Of a DNA stretch of 64,000 nucleotides, positions 11,208 through 19,412 are shown piece by piece (positions within the stretch are counted from its first letter, which is position 1; each line of letters begins with the position of its first letter). The position numbers were made by a program, and so were the translations under genes. The DNA comes from Myxococcota bacterium (GTDB lineage: Bacteria > Myxococcota > B64-G9), in the NCBI GenBank assembly GCA_022710975.1, contig JAKLGA010000007.1, positions 62,001-126,000 on the forward strand, in the 5' to 3' direction. The notes under the pieces were generated by a model, which was given only the letters and a program-made list of their open reading frames with translations, had not been told where the DNA came from and did no database searches.

Positions 11208-13161
11208 GCCGCCGCCGCAGGCGGGCCAGGGCCGCCAGGCCCAGGGCCAGCGCCAGGGCCTGGCCGGGCGCCTGCCCGGCCGGGCCGCAGCCGCAGCCGC
11301 GCCCGGAGTCCCCGCCGGTCTGCACGTAGGCGCGCGGGTTCAGGTTGAGGGCGTCGGCCAGGGCCACCGCGTCGGTCTGCTCACCCTGCAGCAGCCAGAA
11401 CACCCAGCGCGCCTCCGCGGCGGGATCGAGGGTCTGGTCCTCGAAGAACACCACGCCCTGGCCGATCGGGAAGGTGGCCCCGAGGTGCACCGCGCTGGTC
11501 TGCTTGATCAGCCACAGGCCCTGATCCAGGCCGAGCAGCCCGCTGGCGAGCGGCAGGGTCACCCGGCCCTCCTGGAACTCGAACTCGGTGAAGGGGTGAT
11601 ACTCCGCCTGCAGCTCGACCAGGCCTGGGGTGAGGTAGAAGCCCTCGAGCTCGAGCGGGAAGGTGACCCGCATCCGGCGCTCGCCGGCCGCGGCGGCCGA
11701 GGCGCGTACCGTCAGGCGCACCAGCCCCTCCGCCAGCCCCACCTGCTCCCACACGAGCTCCACCTGGCGGCCGGGCGCGTCCACCGCGAAGGGCGTCGTC
11801 TCGTCGAACAGGGCCTCGGCCGGCGTGGCCAGGGTGGCCGGGAGATCGTCCAGCTCGCTCACCTGCCCCAGGCCGGTGTCGATGGCCAGCACCGGCCCGC
11901 CCACCCGGGGCCCCAGCTCCATCAGGATCGTGTTGGCGCAGGCGGCCGCCTCCAGGCCGCGCTCGAGCCCGTAGCGCACCTCGCCCTCGAAGGGGTTGAT
12001 GCCCGAGGCGTCGGACACCTGGCCGAGCAGCGCGCTGCGCCAGCAGGCGTGGAGGGCCTGGTCGTAGACCCCCGCCTCGATGAGGCCCTCCTCCTCGGCG
12101 TGGGCCACCAGCGTCTCCGCGACCCGCACCCAGTGCCGGGCCTGCACGTTGCCGGTCAGCACCTGGTCGTCGCGCTCGTCGCCGTAGGCCGCGTCCAGCA
12201 GGCCCGAGGCGCCCATCCAGCGGTGCATGCTGTCGGTGGACGGCGGCTGCCAGGTGCCGTCCAGCATGGCCGGCAGCTCGGGCTGCGCCACCCCGAGCGC
12301 CTTGCAGGCGGTCACGTACTCCTGGACGGTGGCGATCCGGTAGCCCTGGGCGGCGGCCTCCTCGAGCTCGGTCTCGTAGGCCGCGACCGCGGACGGCACG
12401 TGCTCGAAGCCCGTGCCCAGGTAGGGGTTCCGGCCGTCGGTGGCCAGCAGCTCGCCGTCGTCGAAGAAGCTCCAGCGCGCCTCGACGAGCGGGTTCGTCA
12501 CCTCGCGGCCGCCCAGCACGATGTCGGCGCCGTCCTTGGTGAACAGCGGCGGGGCCGTGTCGTAGGCCGTGAGGTGCTGGTAGCGGAAGAGGTTCTTGGG
12601 CAGCACGAAGAGGGTGCGCCCGCGCGGCCGGCCGAAGGCGATCATGCCCTCCCCGAACTGCCCCTCCTGGCAGAACACCACCGGGGAGGGCTGGATGCCG
12701 ACCTCCTCCCAGATGGGCTCCATCAGCTCGTGGGACACCTCGAGATCCCGCGGCGGGTAGGCCAGAAAGAGCTGGTCGGAGTAGTGGAAGCTGACGATCT
12801 CGGCCTGGCCGAGGTCGTAGAGCTGCTTGAGCTTCCGCAGCACGCCCTGGTGGCGGGCCTGCATGGCCTCGACCATCAACCCCTGCATCTCGAGGGTCAC
12901 CTTCCAGTCCGCGTGAGCCAGGAAGAGATCCAGCACCGGCTCGAAGCTCTCGGTGATGATGAGGTCCTGGACTTGCTCGTCGTCGAGCGCGAAGGCCGGG
13001 TTGGGGTCGTCCCCGGAGGGGAAGCCCGTGGTGCCGCCCGGGACGTACTGCACGTTGAAGTGGAACATGCTGAGCGAGAAGCGCTGGGGGTCCTGGGCCC
13101 GGGCCGGGAGCCCGACCAGCACGAGACCGAGCAGCACGGGGACGAGGAGCGCGCGGCGCAC
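11197..13161 (-). CDS. Secreted glycoside hydrolase 57/38-like protein with MYXO-CTERM-like tail
   Basis: 654 residues. The GTG start at 13161 is preferred because AGGAGGT ends 5 nt upstream and the product then opens directly with a signal peptide (VRRALLVP...LPARA/Q); an in-frame ATG at 13200 exists. The mature N-terminus (SMFHFNVQY...) and alternating beta/alpha pattern (VLDLFLAHADWKVTLEMQG, EIVSFHYSDQ) resemble the (beta/alpha)7 barrel of GH57/GH38-type enzymes; catalytic residues could not be assigned. The C-terminus has GRGCGCGPAG, a hydrophobic Ala/Leu helix and an RLRRR end, the layout of MYXO-CTERM surface-sorting tails. Substrate unknown. Confidence 0.8.
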   Translation of the reverse strand: MRRALLVPVLLGLVLVGLPARAQDPQRFSLSMFHFNVQYVPGGTTGFPSGDDPNPAFALDDEQVQDLIITESFEPVLDLFLAHADWKVTLEMQGLMVEAMQARHQGVLRKLKQLYDLGQAEIVSFHYSDQLFLAYPPRDLEVSHELMEPIWEEVGIQPSPVVFCQEGQFGEGMIAFGRPRGRTLFVLPKNLFRYQHLTAYDTAPPLFTKDGADIVLGGREVTNPLVEARWSFFDDGELLATDGRNPYLGTGFEHVPSAVAAYETELEEAAAQGYRIATVQEYVTACKALGVAQPELPAMLDGTWQPPSTDSMHRWMGASGLLDAAYGDERDDQVLTGNVQARHWVRVAETLVAHAEEEGLIEAGVYDQALHACWRSALLGQVSDASGINPFEGEVRYGLERGLEAAACANTILMELGPRVGGPVLAIDTGLGQVSELDDLPATLATPAEALFDETTPFAVDAPGRQVELVWEQVGLAEGLVRLTVRASAAAAGERRMRVTFPLELEGFYLTPGLVELQAEYHPFTEFEFQEGRVTLPLASGLLGLDQGLWLIKQTSAVHLGATFPIGQGVVFFEDQTLDPAAEARWVFWLLQGEQTDAVALADALNLNPRAYVQTGGDSGRGCGCGPAGQAPGQALALALGLAALARLRRRLSS

Positions 13162-13238
13162 GAGGCACCTCCTGCCAGAGGGGACGAAAGGCCGGGCCAT
13201 ACTAGCGCCCACTGCGACCGCGCGTCCAGCCGCCACGC

Positions 13239-13266
13239 TTGCCTTTCGGGCCCGAGCCACTAGACT
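13239..13266 (+). promoter_or_regulatory. Candidate trxB promoter
   Basis: TTGCCT at 13239-13244 and TAGACT at 13261-13266, spacer 16 bp, 20 bp before the ATG. Confidence 0.4.
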
Positions 13267-13285
13267 GTCCAGCCGGAGGTGCGCG

Positions 13286-14269
13286 ATGGGTGAGGCCGAG
13301 AAGCGAGACGGGGAGCAGCCCGCGCTGCACGACGTGGCCATCCTGGGCGGCGGGGCGGCCGGGTACGCGGCGGCCATCTACGCCGGCCGGGCGCGGCTGT
13401 CCACGCTGCTCGTGGACGGCATGGGCGGCGGCGGGCAGCTCAACGTCATCGACCAGATCGAGAACTACCCCGGCTTCCCCGAGCCCATCTCCGGCCCCGA
13501 CCTCCAGGAGGCCATGCGCAAGCAGGCCGAGCGCTTCGGGGTCGCGGTGACCTTCGACCAGATCGAGAAGGTCGAGCCCTGGGAGGGCGGGGTGACGCTC
13601 GCGGGCGCCTACGGGAGCTACCGCGCCCGCGCCCTGCTGGTCGCCACCGGGGCCCACCACCGCGAGCTAGGCGTGCCCGGGGAGGAACGGCTGAAGGGGC
13701 GCGGGGTGAGCTACTGCGCGACCTGCGACGGGAACTTCTTCAAGGATCAGCGCGTGGTGGTGGTGGGCGGCGGGGACACCGCCGTCAAGGACGCCATCTA
13801 CCTCTCGCGCCTGGTCAGGAAGCTCACCCTGATCCACCGCCGCGACAAGCTGCGGGCCGAGAAGGTCATGCAGGAGAAGCTGCTGTCCCTCCCCAACGTG
13901 GAGCCCCGCTGGGACTCGGTGGTCGAGGAGGTGAGGGGCGAGGGCAAGGTGACGGGGGTGCGCTTGAAGCACGTCAAGACCGGGGCCCCGAGCGAGCTCG
14001 AGGCCGACGGGGTGTTCGTCTTCATCGGCGTGCTGCCCAACACGGCGCTGCTCCGGGGCGTGGTGGAGCTCGACCCCGCGGGTTACGTGAAGACCGACGT
14101 GGGCATGCGCACCTCGCACCCGCACATCTTCGCGGCCGGGGACGTGCGCAGCCGGTCGGTGAAGCAGATCGCCGCGGCCGTGGGCGACGGGGTGACCGCC
14201 ATGCTGAACATCCAGGAGCTGCTCGACTCCGAGACCCCGCCCCGGGAGCTGCCTGTGGTGAGAAGCTAG
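13286..14269 (+). CDS. trxB: Thioredoxin reductase
   Basis: 327 residues. A FAD/NADPH enzyme that reduces thioredoxin in the cytoplasm. FAD-binding GGGAAGYAAA near the N-terminus, redox-active CATC at Cys144-Cys147, NADPH-binding GGGDTAVKDA, HRRDKLRAEK, and the C-terminal FAD motif FAAGDV. ATG chosen because GGAGGT lies 7 nt upstream. No thioredoxin gene is adjacent. It converges on the SPFH gene across a palindrome-rich spacer. Confidence 0.96.
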   Translation: MGEAEKRDGEQPALHDVAILGGGAAGYAAAIYAGRARLSTLLVDGMGGGGQLNVIDQIENYPGFPEPISGPDLQEAMRKQAERFGVAVTFDQIEKVEPWEGGVTLAGAYGSYRARALLVATGAHHRELGVPGEERLKGRGVSYCATCDGNFFKDQRVVVVGGGDTAVKDAIYLSRLVRKLTLIHRRDKLRAEKVMQEKLLSLPNVEPRWDSVVEEVRGEGKVTGVRLKHVKTGAPSELEADGVFVFIGVLPNTALLRGVVELDPAGYVKTDVGMRTSHPHIFAAGDVRSRSVKQIAAAVGDGVTAMLNIQELLDSETPPRELPVVRS

Positions 14270-14273
14270 GTCT

Positions 14274-14339
14274 CGTGCGGCGTGCTGCGTGCGGCGAAAG
14301 GCGCGTGGCGTCGACGCCGCACGATCCTCACGCCGCACG
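14274..14339. terminator. Double inverted repeat between convergent genes (bidirectional terminator candidate)
   Basis: CGTGCGGCG(T) occurs at 14274-14283 and 14288-14296, and its complement ACGCCGCACG at 14314-14323 and 14330-14339. The inner and outer arms can nest into one long stem or form alternative hairpins. There is no U-tract on either strand, so any termination would be hairpin- or Rho-assisted. Confidence 0.5.
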
Positions 14340-14347
14340 TCGCACGA

Positions 14348-15508
14348 TCAACCCGCCTTGGTCCCGCACTCGTTGCAGAACTTGGTGCCCGGGGGGAGCT
14401 CGGCGCCGCACTTGGAGCACTTGGGCGGGCCGGCCAGGGGCTTGCCGCAGTTGGCGCAGAACTTGGCCCCGGCCGCGTTCTGGGCGCCGCACGGGCAGGC
14501 GCCCGGCACGACCACCTTCTCGCCGCAGTTGGCGCAGAACTTGGCCGTGGCCGCGTTCTGCGTGCCGCACTTGGCGCACTTGACGGTCGGCGCCGCCGGC
14601 GCGGCCGCCGCAGCCGCAGCGGCGCCGCCAGCCGCCGCCTGGGGCTGGCCTGGCACCGGCGCGTTCATCGCGCCCATGACCATGCCGGGCATCATCATGC
14701 CCATGCCCAGGCCCACGCCGGCGCCCATGCCCGCGCCCGCCACGCCGCCCGGGTTCTTGGCCGCCTCCTCCATGGCCAGCGCAGCCTTGTACTTCATGTA
14801 CTGGTCGAGGTTGCCCATGGCCGCCATACCGGTGCGCTCGTCGATCTTCTTCTGCACCTCTTCCGGCGGCGAGATGGCGTTGATCAGGAAGTCTTCCAGG
14901 TACATGCCGTACTTGGCGAAGTCGTCCTTGACCCGCGCCTTCGTGCCGGTGGCGATCTCGTCGTAGTACTTGGGCAGATCGAAGACGGTCTTCAGCGTCT
15001 CGCCCATGAAGTCGGTCAGCCGCGCGACCACGATGCCCTTGATGAAGTCCTGGATCTCGGTGCTGGAGAAGGTGCCCTTGGTGCCGACGATCTTGTTCAC
15101 GAAGAGCTGGGCGTCCTCGACCTTGAAGGACATGATGCCGAAGGCCCGCAGGCGCACCATGGCCAGCTCGGTGTCGCGGAACAGGATCGGCTCCTTGGTG
15201 CCCCACTTCACGTTGGTGAACACCTTGTGGTTGACGAAGATCACCTCGGCCTTGAAGGGGGTGTCCCCGCCGAAGGGGATCTTCATGAACCCCACGAGCA
15301 GCGGGATGTTGCCCGTGGTCAGGGTGTGCCGGCCCGCGCCGAAGGTGTCGAGGGCCTTGCCGCCGCGGTAGAAGACCGCGCTCTGGCTCTCGCGCACGAT
15401 CACCTGCGCGCCCATCTTGAGATCCGCCTCCCCGCTGGCCGGGAACCGGCTGCAGATGAGCTCCCCCGTGTTGTCCAGGCTCTGGACGACTTCGATGCCG
15501 AGACCCAT
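14348..15508 (-). CDS. SPFH/Band-7 protein with C-terminal zinc ribbons (YdjI/virion-core-like)
   Basis: 386 residues. Residues about 25-215 form an SPFH domain (VIVRESQSAVFYRGG, FINHK-like strand, then the coiled helices around KIDERTGMAAMG). A Gly/Met/Ala-rich linker follows (GMGAGVGLGMGMMMPG) and then three zinc-ribbon units (CAKCGTQN...CANCG; CPCGAQN...CANCG; CSKCGAEL...CNECG). There is no signal peptide or membrane segment. Related proteins scaffold membrane microdomains or stress assemblies. GGGAGG lies just before the start. Last gene of a three-gene minus-strand operon. Confidence 0.88.
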   Translation of the reverse strand: MGLGIEVVQSLDNTGELICSRFPASGEADLKMGAQVIVRESQSAVFYRGGKALDTFGAGRHTLTTGNIPLLVGFMKIPFGGDTPFKAEVIFVNHKVFTNVKWGTKEPILFRDTELAMVRLRAFGIMSFKVEDAQLFVNKIVGTKGTFSSTEIQDFIKGIVVARLTDFMGETLKTVFDLPKYYDEIATGTKARVKDDFAKYGMYLEDFLINAISPPEEVQKKIDERTGMAAMGNLDQYMKYKAALAMEEAAKNPGGVAGAGMGAGVGLGMGMMMPGMVMGAMNAPVPGQPQAAAGGAAAAAAAAPAAPTVKCAKCGTQNAATAKFCANCGEKVVVPGACPCGAQNAAGAKFCANCGKPLAGPPKCSKCGAELPPGTKFCNECGTKAG

Positions 15509-15527
15509 GATTCGCCTCCCTCGCGCT

Positions 15528-16025
15528 CTACTTCTCGAGCGCCGCGCCGCCGAACGTACGCAGGATCTGCTCGCGCTCGTTCAATCCGTCGTCCACCTTG
15601 CGGATGAGATCCTGCAGCCCCTTCAAGGCGGTCTTCATCTCGCCCTGGTCCGACAGGCCCTCGAGGGCCCTGGTGGCCTTGTCGATCTCGTCGATGGTGG
15701 TGGCGAGCTGCTTGTCGTGCTCGTGCACCTTGTCGAGCTCGGTCGCCCCGATCTTGTCGCCGCCGAACCACTTGCCGGTGAACCCGTAGTTGGCGTAGCG
15801 CAGCCGATCGGTGATGCGGCTCAGGGTCGAGGTGACCTTCTCCGCGGGGGTGAGCAGGTCGAGGGCGCCCTGACGGGTCAGCTCGACCTTGAAGTCGTCG
15901 AACCGGCCGCGGGCCTCGCGGAGCCGGCTGGCCAGGAACTCGCGCAGCAGCTTGTCGGTGTTGCGGCCCTCCTCGCGCTCCTTGTAGCCCTTGTAGCCCG
16001 GCAACACTTTTTCCCAGAAGCTCAT
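15528..16025 (-). CDS. Hypothetical cytosolic helical protein, partner of the SPFH gene
   Basis: 165 residues, charged and mostly alpha-helical, beginning MSFWEKVLPGYKGYKEREEG and rich in Lys/Asp/Glu/Leu heptads (coiled coil likely around 60-150). No cysteines or membrane segments. AGGAGG precedes the ATG. It sits 19 nt upstream of the SPFH gene, so a common assembly is probable. I do not recognise the family. Confidence 0.8.
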   Translation of the reverse strand: MSFWEKVLPGYKGYKEREEGRNTDKLLREFLASRLREARGRFDDFKVELTRQGALDLLTPAEKVTSTLSRITDRLRYANYGFTGKWFGGDKIGATELDKVHEHDKQLATTIDEIDKATRALEGLSDQGEMKTALKGLQDLIRKVDDGLNEREQILRTFGGAALEK

Positions 16026-16040
16026 GATCTCCTCCTCGGA

Positions 16041-16067
16041 AGCGTTCGGAGCGTTCGGAGCGTTCGC
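16041..16067. repeat. Three copies of a 9-bp tandem repeat
   Basis: AGCGTTCGG is repeated at 16041 and 16050, with AGCGTTCGC at 16059, in the 49-bp gap between two co-oriented genes. It may reflect slippage; no function is visible. Confidence 0.6.
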
Positions 16068-16074
16068 GGCGCGC

Positions 16075-16419
16075 TCAGGCGGCCGGCTTCCCGGCGGTCC
16101 GGTTGCGCGCGCGCAGGTAGCCGACCACCACCAAGATCACCACCCAGATCAGGGTGAACGGCCAGCTCCTGGAGAACTCGGGCAGCACGCCCAGGTTGGC
16201 CAGCAGCCACAGCAGGAACACGCCCATCACGCCCAGCCCGAGCTCCAGGAAGCCCCAGAAGATCATGCTCAGCCCCAGCGCCGCGCCCACCCCGGGCCAC
16301 AGCGCCCCGAAGGTGTGCGACTCGCTGAAGTTGGCGACCAGGGCCACGGTGGCCACGGCGCCGAGCATCACCACCGCGGTCAGGACGATGGCAGGCATGT
16401 CGGGCTTGGACTGGGTCAT
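16075..16419 (-). CDS. Small membrane protein, three to four TM helices
   Basis: 114 residues from ATG 16419 (GGAGGG 7 nt upstream). Hydrophobic segments: MPAIVLTAVVMLGAVATVAL, the stretch around WPGVGAALGLSMIFWGFLEL, the adjoining GVMGVFLLWLLANLGV, and FTLIWVVILVVVGYL, ending in a short basic tail. First gene of the operon with the 165-residue protein and the SPFH protein, so it may be the membrane anchor of that assembly (inference). Confidence 0.75.
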   Translation of the reverse strand: MTQSKPDMPAIVLTAVVMLGAVATVALVANFSESHTFGALWPGVGAALGLSMIFWGFLELGLGVMGVFLLWLLANLGVLPEFSRSWPFTLIWVVILVVVGYLRARNRTAGKPAA

Positions 16420-16633
16420 GGGTTTCCCTCCGCTTCGCCGGTCAGAGTAGCAACCGCAGGCCGGCCGAGTCAATGGCCGTCCGGGCGGGCGCGAGCGTGA
16501 TCCGCATCACCGCGCACGGCCCGGGCTCCGGAGGATCGTGCGGACTCGCACGCGCGGCGCCGGACTTGCCAACCGGTCCAGTCCGCGGTAGGCGTTGGGA
16601 GCCCCGTCGGGCGAACCATCCGGGAGGGTCTCG

Positions 16634-17470
16634 TTGGGCCTGGATCCGCGCAACGCGTTCTACCTCCGCTGCTGGGGCACCCGTGGCTCCCTGCCCGCCG
16701 CCCGGCCGAGCACCAACCGGTACGGCGGCAACACCCCCTGCGTGGAGGTCCGCGTCGAGGGCCGGCTGTTCATCTTCGACGCCGGCTCGGGCATCCGCAC
16801 GCTGGGCGAGAGCCTGCGGCGCGAGAAGGGGCGGATCGAGGCCGACGTCTTCTTCACCCACTACCACTGGGACCACATCCACGGCTTCCCCTTCTTCGCC
16901 CCGGCCTACGCGCCCCAGAACCTCTTCCGCGTGTGGGGCGAGCGGCGCGGCCGGACCTCGGTCAAGGAAATCCTGGCCGGGCAGATGGCCATGCCCTACT
17001 TCCCAGTGCCGCTCTCGGCCATGCGGGCCAGGATCGAGGTCCGGGACGTCGGCCCCGGCCAGACCCTCGAGCTCGGCCCGGCCACCATCCGCACCCAGGC
17101 CCTCAACCACCCCGGCAAGGCGCTGTCCTACCGCATCGAGCACGCCGGCCACGCCATCGTGTACGCCACGGACACCGAGCACGGCGCCCGGCTGGACGAG
17201 CGCCTGGTGCGCCACGCGGCCGGCGCGGACATCCTGATCTACGACGCGGCCTACACCGACCACGAGATCCGCCACGGCCGCAAGGGCTGGGGCCACTCCA
17301 CCTGGCGCGAGGCGACCAAGGTGGCGCGGGCGGCCGGGGTGCGTACGCTGCTGCTGTTCCACCACGAGCCCAACCGCAACGATGACGAGATCGGCCGGAT
17401 GGAGCGCGCGGCCCGGCGGCTGTTCCGCCGCACCTGGGCAGCGCGCGAGGGCCGCATCTACCGACCCTAG
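16634..17470 (+). CDS. Metallo-beta-lactamase-fold hydrolase
   Basis: 278 residues from TTG 16634, chosen because GGGAGGG ends 5 nt upstream; an in-frame TTG at 16595 lacks such a site. Metal ligands are visible: HYHWDH (first motif), NHPGKALSYR, TDTEH and the late LLLFHHEP. The N-terminal WGTRGSLP...RYGGNTPCVEV is the hallmark of the phosphodiesterase-like MBL subgroup (PhnP / cAMP-phosphodiesterase type). A cytosolic phosphodiesterase role is likely; the substrate is unknown. Confidence 0.88.
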   Translation: MGLDPRNAFYLRCWGTRGSLPAARPSTNRYGGNTPCVEVRVEGRLFIFDAGSGIRTLGESLRREKGRIEADVFFTHYHWDHIHGFPFFAPAYAPQNLFRVWGERRGRTSVKEILAGQMAMPYFPVPLSAMRARIEVRDVGPGQTLELGPATIRTQALNHPGKALSYRIEHAGHAIVYATDTEHGARLDERLVRHAAGADILIYDAAYTDHEIRHGRKGWGHSTWREATKVARAAGVRTLLLFHHEPNRNDDEIGRMERAARRLFRRTWAAREGRIYRP

Positions 17471-17480
17471 CCGCGGAAGC

Positions 17481-17577
17481 CCGGTTCGCTTCGCTCACCG
17501 GACAAGACAGGACTTTCAGCGCGCCTTCGGCGCTAGAAAGTCCAGTCTTCGCGCGGGGAGGCGCGCTCGAGTTTCTA
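17481..17577. repeat. Post-stop hairpin repeat, copy A (between convergent genes)
   Basis: CCGGT/ACCGG (17481-17485, 17497-17501) flanks a GCGAAGC-type loop. GGACTTTC/GAAAGTCC (17510-17517, 17536-17543) encloses an inner AGCGC/GCGCT stem. GAGTTTCTA (17569-17577) includes the sigma-factor stop codon. It shares sequence with the elements at 38325 and 58148. Probable terminator for the minus-strand sigma gene. Confidence 0.65.
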
Positions 17578-18600
17578 GTCTATCCGCCCGCCGGGATCGG
17601 GCAGGTCCTTCTGCAGGAACTCCTGGAAACGCAGCTTCAGGCGCTGCTCCACCTGCTGCACGCGCTGGCGGGTGATGCCGTGCTTGTCGCCCAGCTCCTG
17701 GAAGGTGGCCGGGTTCTCGGCGGCGATGCGCGCGTCCCAGATGGCCGCCTCGCGCTCGTCGAGGGTCGCGCGGAAGTCCTGCATGGCCTGGCGCACGTGC
17801 TCGCGCAGCTCCTCGTCGGCCACCAGCTCCTCCGGGCTCAGGCCCGGGATGGCCAGGGTGTCCAGCATGGAGCGCTCGGTCACCGGATGGGTGGCGTCCA
17901 GCGAGGCCTCCGGCCCAGCCAGTCGCTTCTCCATCTCGGTCACGTCCTTTTCGGAGACGTCGATACGCTCGGCCAGCAGCTTGGTGTCCGGGTCGTAGCC
18001 CTCGCGCATCAGGCGCTCCTTCTCCTTCTTCAGGCGGAAGAAGAGCTTGCGCTGGGCCTGGGTCGTGCCGATCTTGACCAGGCTGAAGTTCTCCAGGATG
18101 AACTTGAGGATGTAGGCGTGGATCCAGAACTGGGCGTAGGTCGGCAGGCGCACGCCGCGGTAGGGGTCGAAACGCTTCACCGCCTGCATCAGCCCGATGT
18201 TGCCCTCCTGGATGAGGTCGAGCAGGTTCTGGTAGTAGCTGCGGTGCTCGAGGGCGATCTTGACCACCAGGCGCAGGTTGGCGGTGACCAGCCGGTAGGC
18301 GTACTGCGGATCGCCCGAGTCCTGGAGCTTGATGGCCAACTCGCGCTCCTGCTCGGGGGTGAGCAGCTCGAACCTGCCGATCTCGTTGAGGTATCTCTGG
18401 AGCGCGTCGAGGGGGGCGAGCCGGCCGGAATCGGACCGGGCCAGCGCCCGGCTGGCGACCGCCGAGGCGCCGGCCTCGGCCCGGGCCTCGGTCTCGGCCT
18501 CGGCTGCAGCCTCCGCCTCGGCCTCTGCCTCGGCTGCAGCGTCCGCCTCGGCCTCGGCCTCCAGGTCGTGCTCAGCCCTGTCGTCGTCCACGCACACCAC
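17575..18600 (-). CDS. rpoH: RpoH-family sigma factor with Glu/Ala-rich N-terminus
   Basis: 341 residues, GTG start. After an unusual low-complexity Glu/Ala segment (about residues 12-45) come region 1.2 (LQRYLNEIGRFELLTPEQE), region 2 (NLRLVVKIA, DLIQEGNIGLMQAVKRFDP, YAQFWIHAYILKF), the RpoH box (QRKLFFRLKKEK), region 3, and region 4 with a helix-turn-helix (TFQELGDKHGITRQRVQQVEQ). The RpoH box supports the heat-shock/alternative sigma group; myxobacteria have several developmental members. Its regulon is unknown. The acidic extension is encoded by near-perfect GCC/GAG hexamer repeats (about 18480-18565). Confidence 0.9.
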   Translation of the reverse strand: MVCVDDDRAEHDLEAEAEADAAAEAEAEAEAAAEAETEARAEAGASAVASRALARSDSGRLAPLDALQRYLNEIGRFELLTPEQERELAIKLQDSGDPQYAYRLVTANLRLVVKIALEHRSYYQNLLDLIQEGNIGLMQAVKRFDPYRGVRLPTYAQFWIHAYILKFILENFSLVKIGTTQAQRKLFFRLKKEKERLMREGYDPDTKLLAERIDVSEKDVTEMEKRLAGPEASLDATHPVTERSMLDTLAIPGLSPEELVADEELREHVRQAMQDFRATLDEREAAIWDARIAAENPATFQELGDKHGITRQRVQQVEQRLKLRFQEFLQKDLPDPGGRID

Positions 18601-18671
18601 CTCGCGGGTCCGCGGCTCCCTGCCGGGCGCGGCATGTTACACGCCGGCGGCGCGGGGATCAACCGCGCGAA

Positions 18672-18700
18672 TTGACTTCCGCCATCCCAGCCGCTAGGCT
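18672..18700 (+). promoter_or_regulatory. Candidate promoter of the 18.7-kb lipoprotein
   Basis: TTGACT at 18672-18677 and TAGGCT at 18695-18700, 17-bp spacer, 27 bp before the start codon. Confidence 0.5.
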
Positions 18701-18727
18701 GAAGCTCCATCGCGCCGGAGGATGTCC

Positions 18728-19348
18728 ATGATCTCGAAGCGTTACCACTGGGGTGTGGCCCCTCTCGCCTTCGCAGCGCTGGCCGTCCTGGCCCTGGGCT
18801 GCGGCACCAAGGAAGCGTGCGTGCCCTGCACGGGGGACGATCCAGAAACCGTGGACGTGGAGCCGGGCACCGGCTGCCCCGACTTTGGCGGGGACTACGT
18901 GGGGACGTTCTCCGGCTCCAGCTCGAGCTGCACCGACGAGCCCGTCCTCCAGGGGGACGTGATGGTGGAAGTGACCACCGACGGCACCGCCGGCAAGCTC
19001 AGCACGGCCGGGGTCTCCATGCGGATGACCGACCAGGAGGGCAACTGGACCCGGTTCGAGGGCACAGCCCAGGTGTGCGCGGAGAACGAGACCCTGGCGG
19101 CCAACCCGAACGCGGACCCGGGCGTGCGCACCTACCGGTTCGCGGTGCAGTACAGCCAGGTCGATGGGACCCAGCGGGTGACGAGCCGGCTGTTCGGCCT
19201 GCCCGCGGTGGTGGTGGACGAGAACGGCACCGTGACCGCGCGGAGCTTCACGGCCTCCTACTCGGCGACCAAGACCGACACCGAGGATCCGGCCCAGAAC
19301 TGCCAGCTCCGCGCCACCCTGACCGCCAGCGGAGACACCAGCCCCTGA
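18728..19348 (+). CDS. Small lipoprotein, unknown function
   Basis: 206 residues from ATG 18728 (GGAGG ends 6 nt upstream; the earlier ATG at 18722 sits inside the ribosome site). Lipobox LALGC, then a short Cys pair (CVPC) and a beta-rich domain (YVGTFSGSSSSC, VMVEVTTDGTAGKLS, FTASYSATKTD) with several cysteines likely in disulfides. No family recognised. The next gene begins 64 nt later on the same strand. Confidence 0.8.
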   Translation: MISKRYHWGVAPLAFAALAVLALGCGTKEACVPCTGDDPETVDVEPGTGCPDFGGDYVGTFSGSSSSCTDEPVLQGDVMVEVTTDGTAGKLSTAGVSMRMTDQEGNWTRFEGTAQVCAENETLAANPNADPGVRTYRFAVQYSQVDGTQRVTSRLFGLPAVVVDENGTVTARSFTASYSATKTDTEDPAQNCQLRATLTASGDTSP

Positions 19349-19412
19349 AGCACGCTCCCCCGTCACCCGCGCGCCGCAGCGGCGCCGCTGGCGCCGCCGA
19401 GGACCAGCCCGC

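Noticed and set aside
7304-11329. 1,341-codon plus-strand open frame
   Set aside because: Covers the FecR gene in antisense and then grpE/dnaJ out of frame; composition (His, Gly, Arg) is typical of GC-rich shadow frames.
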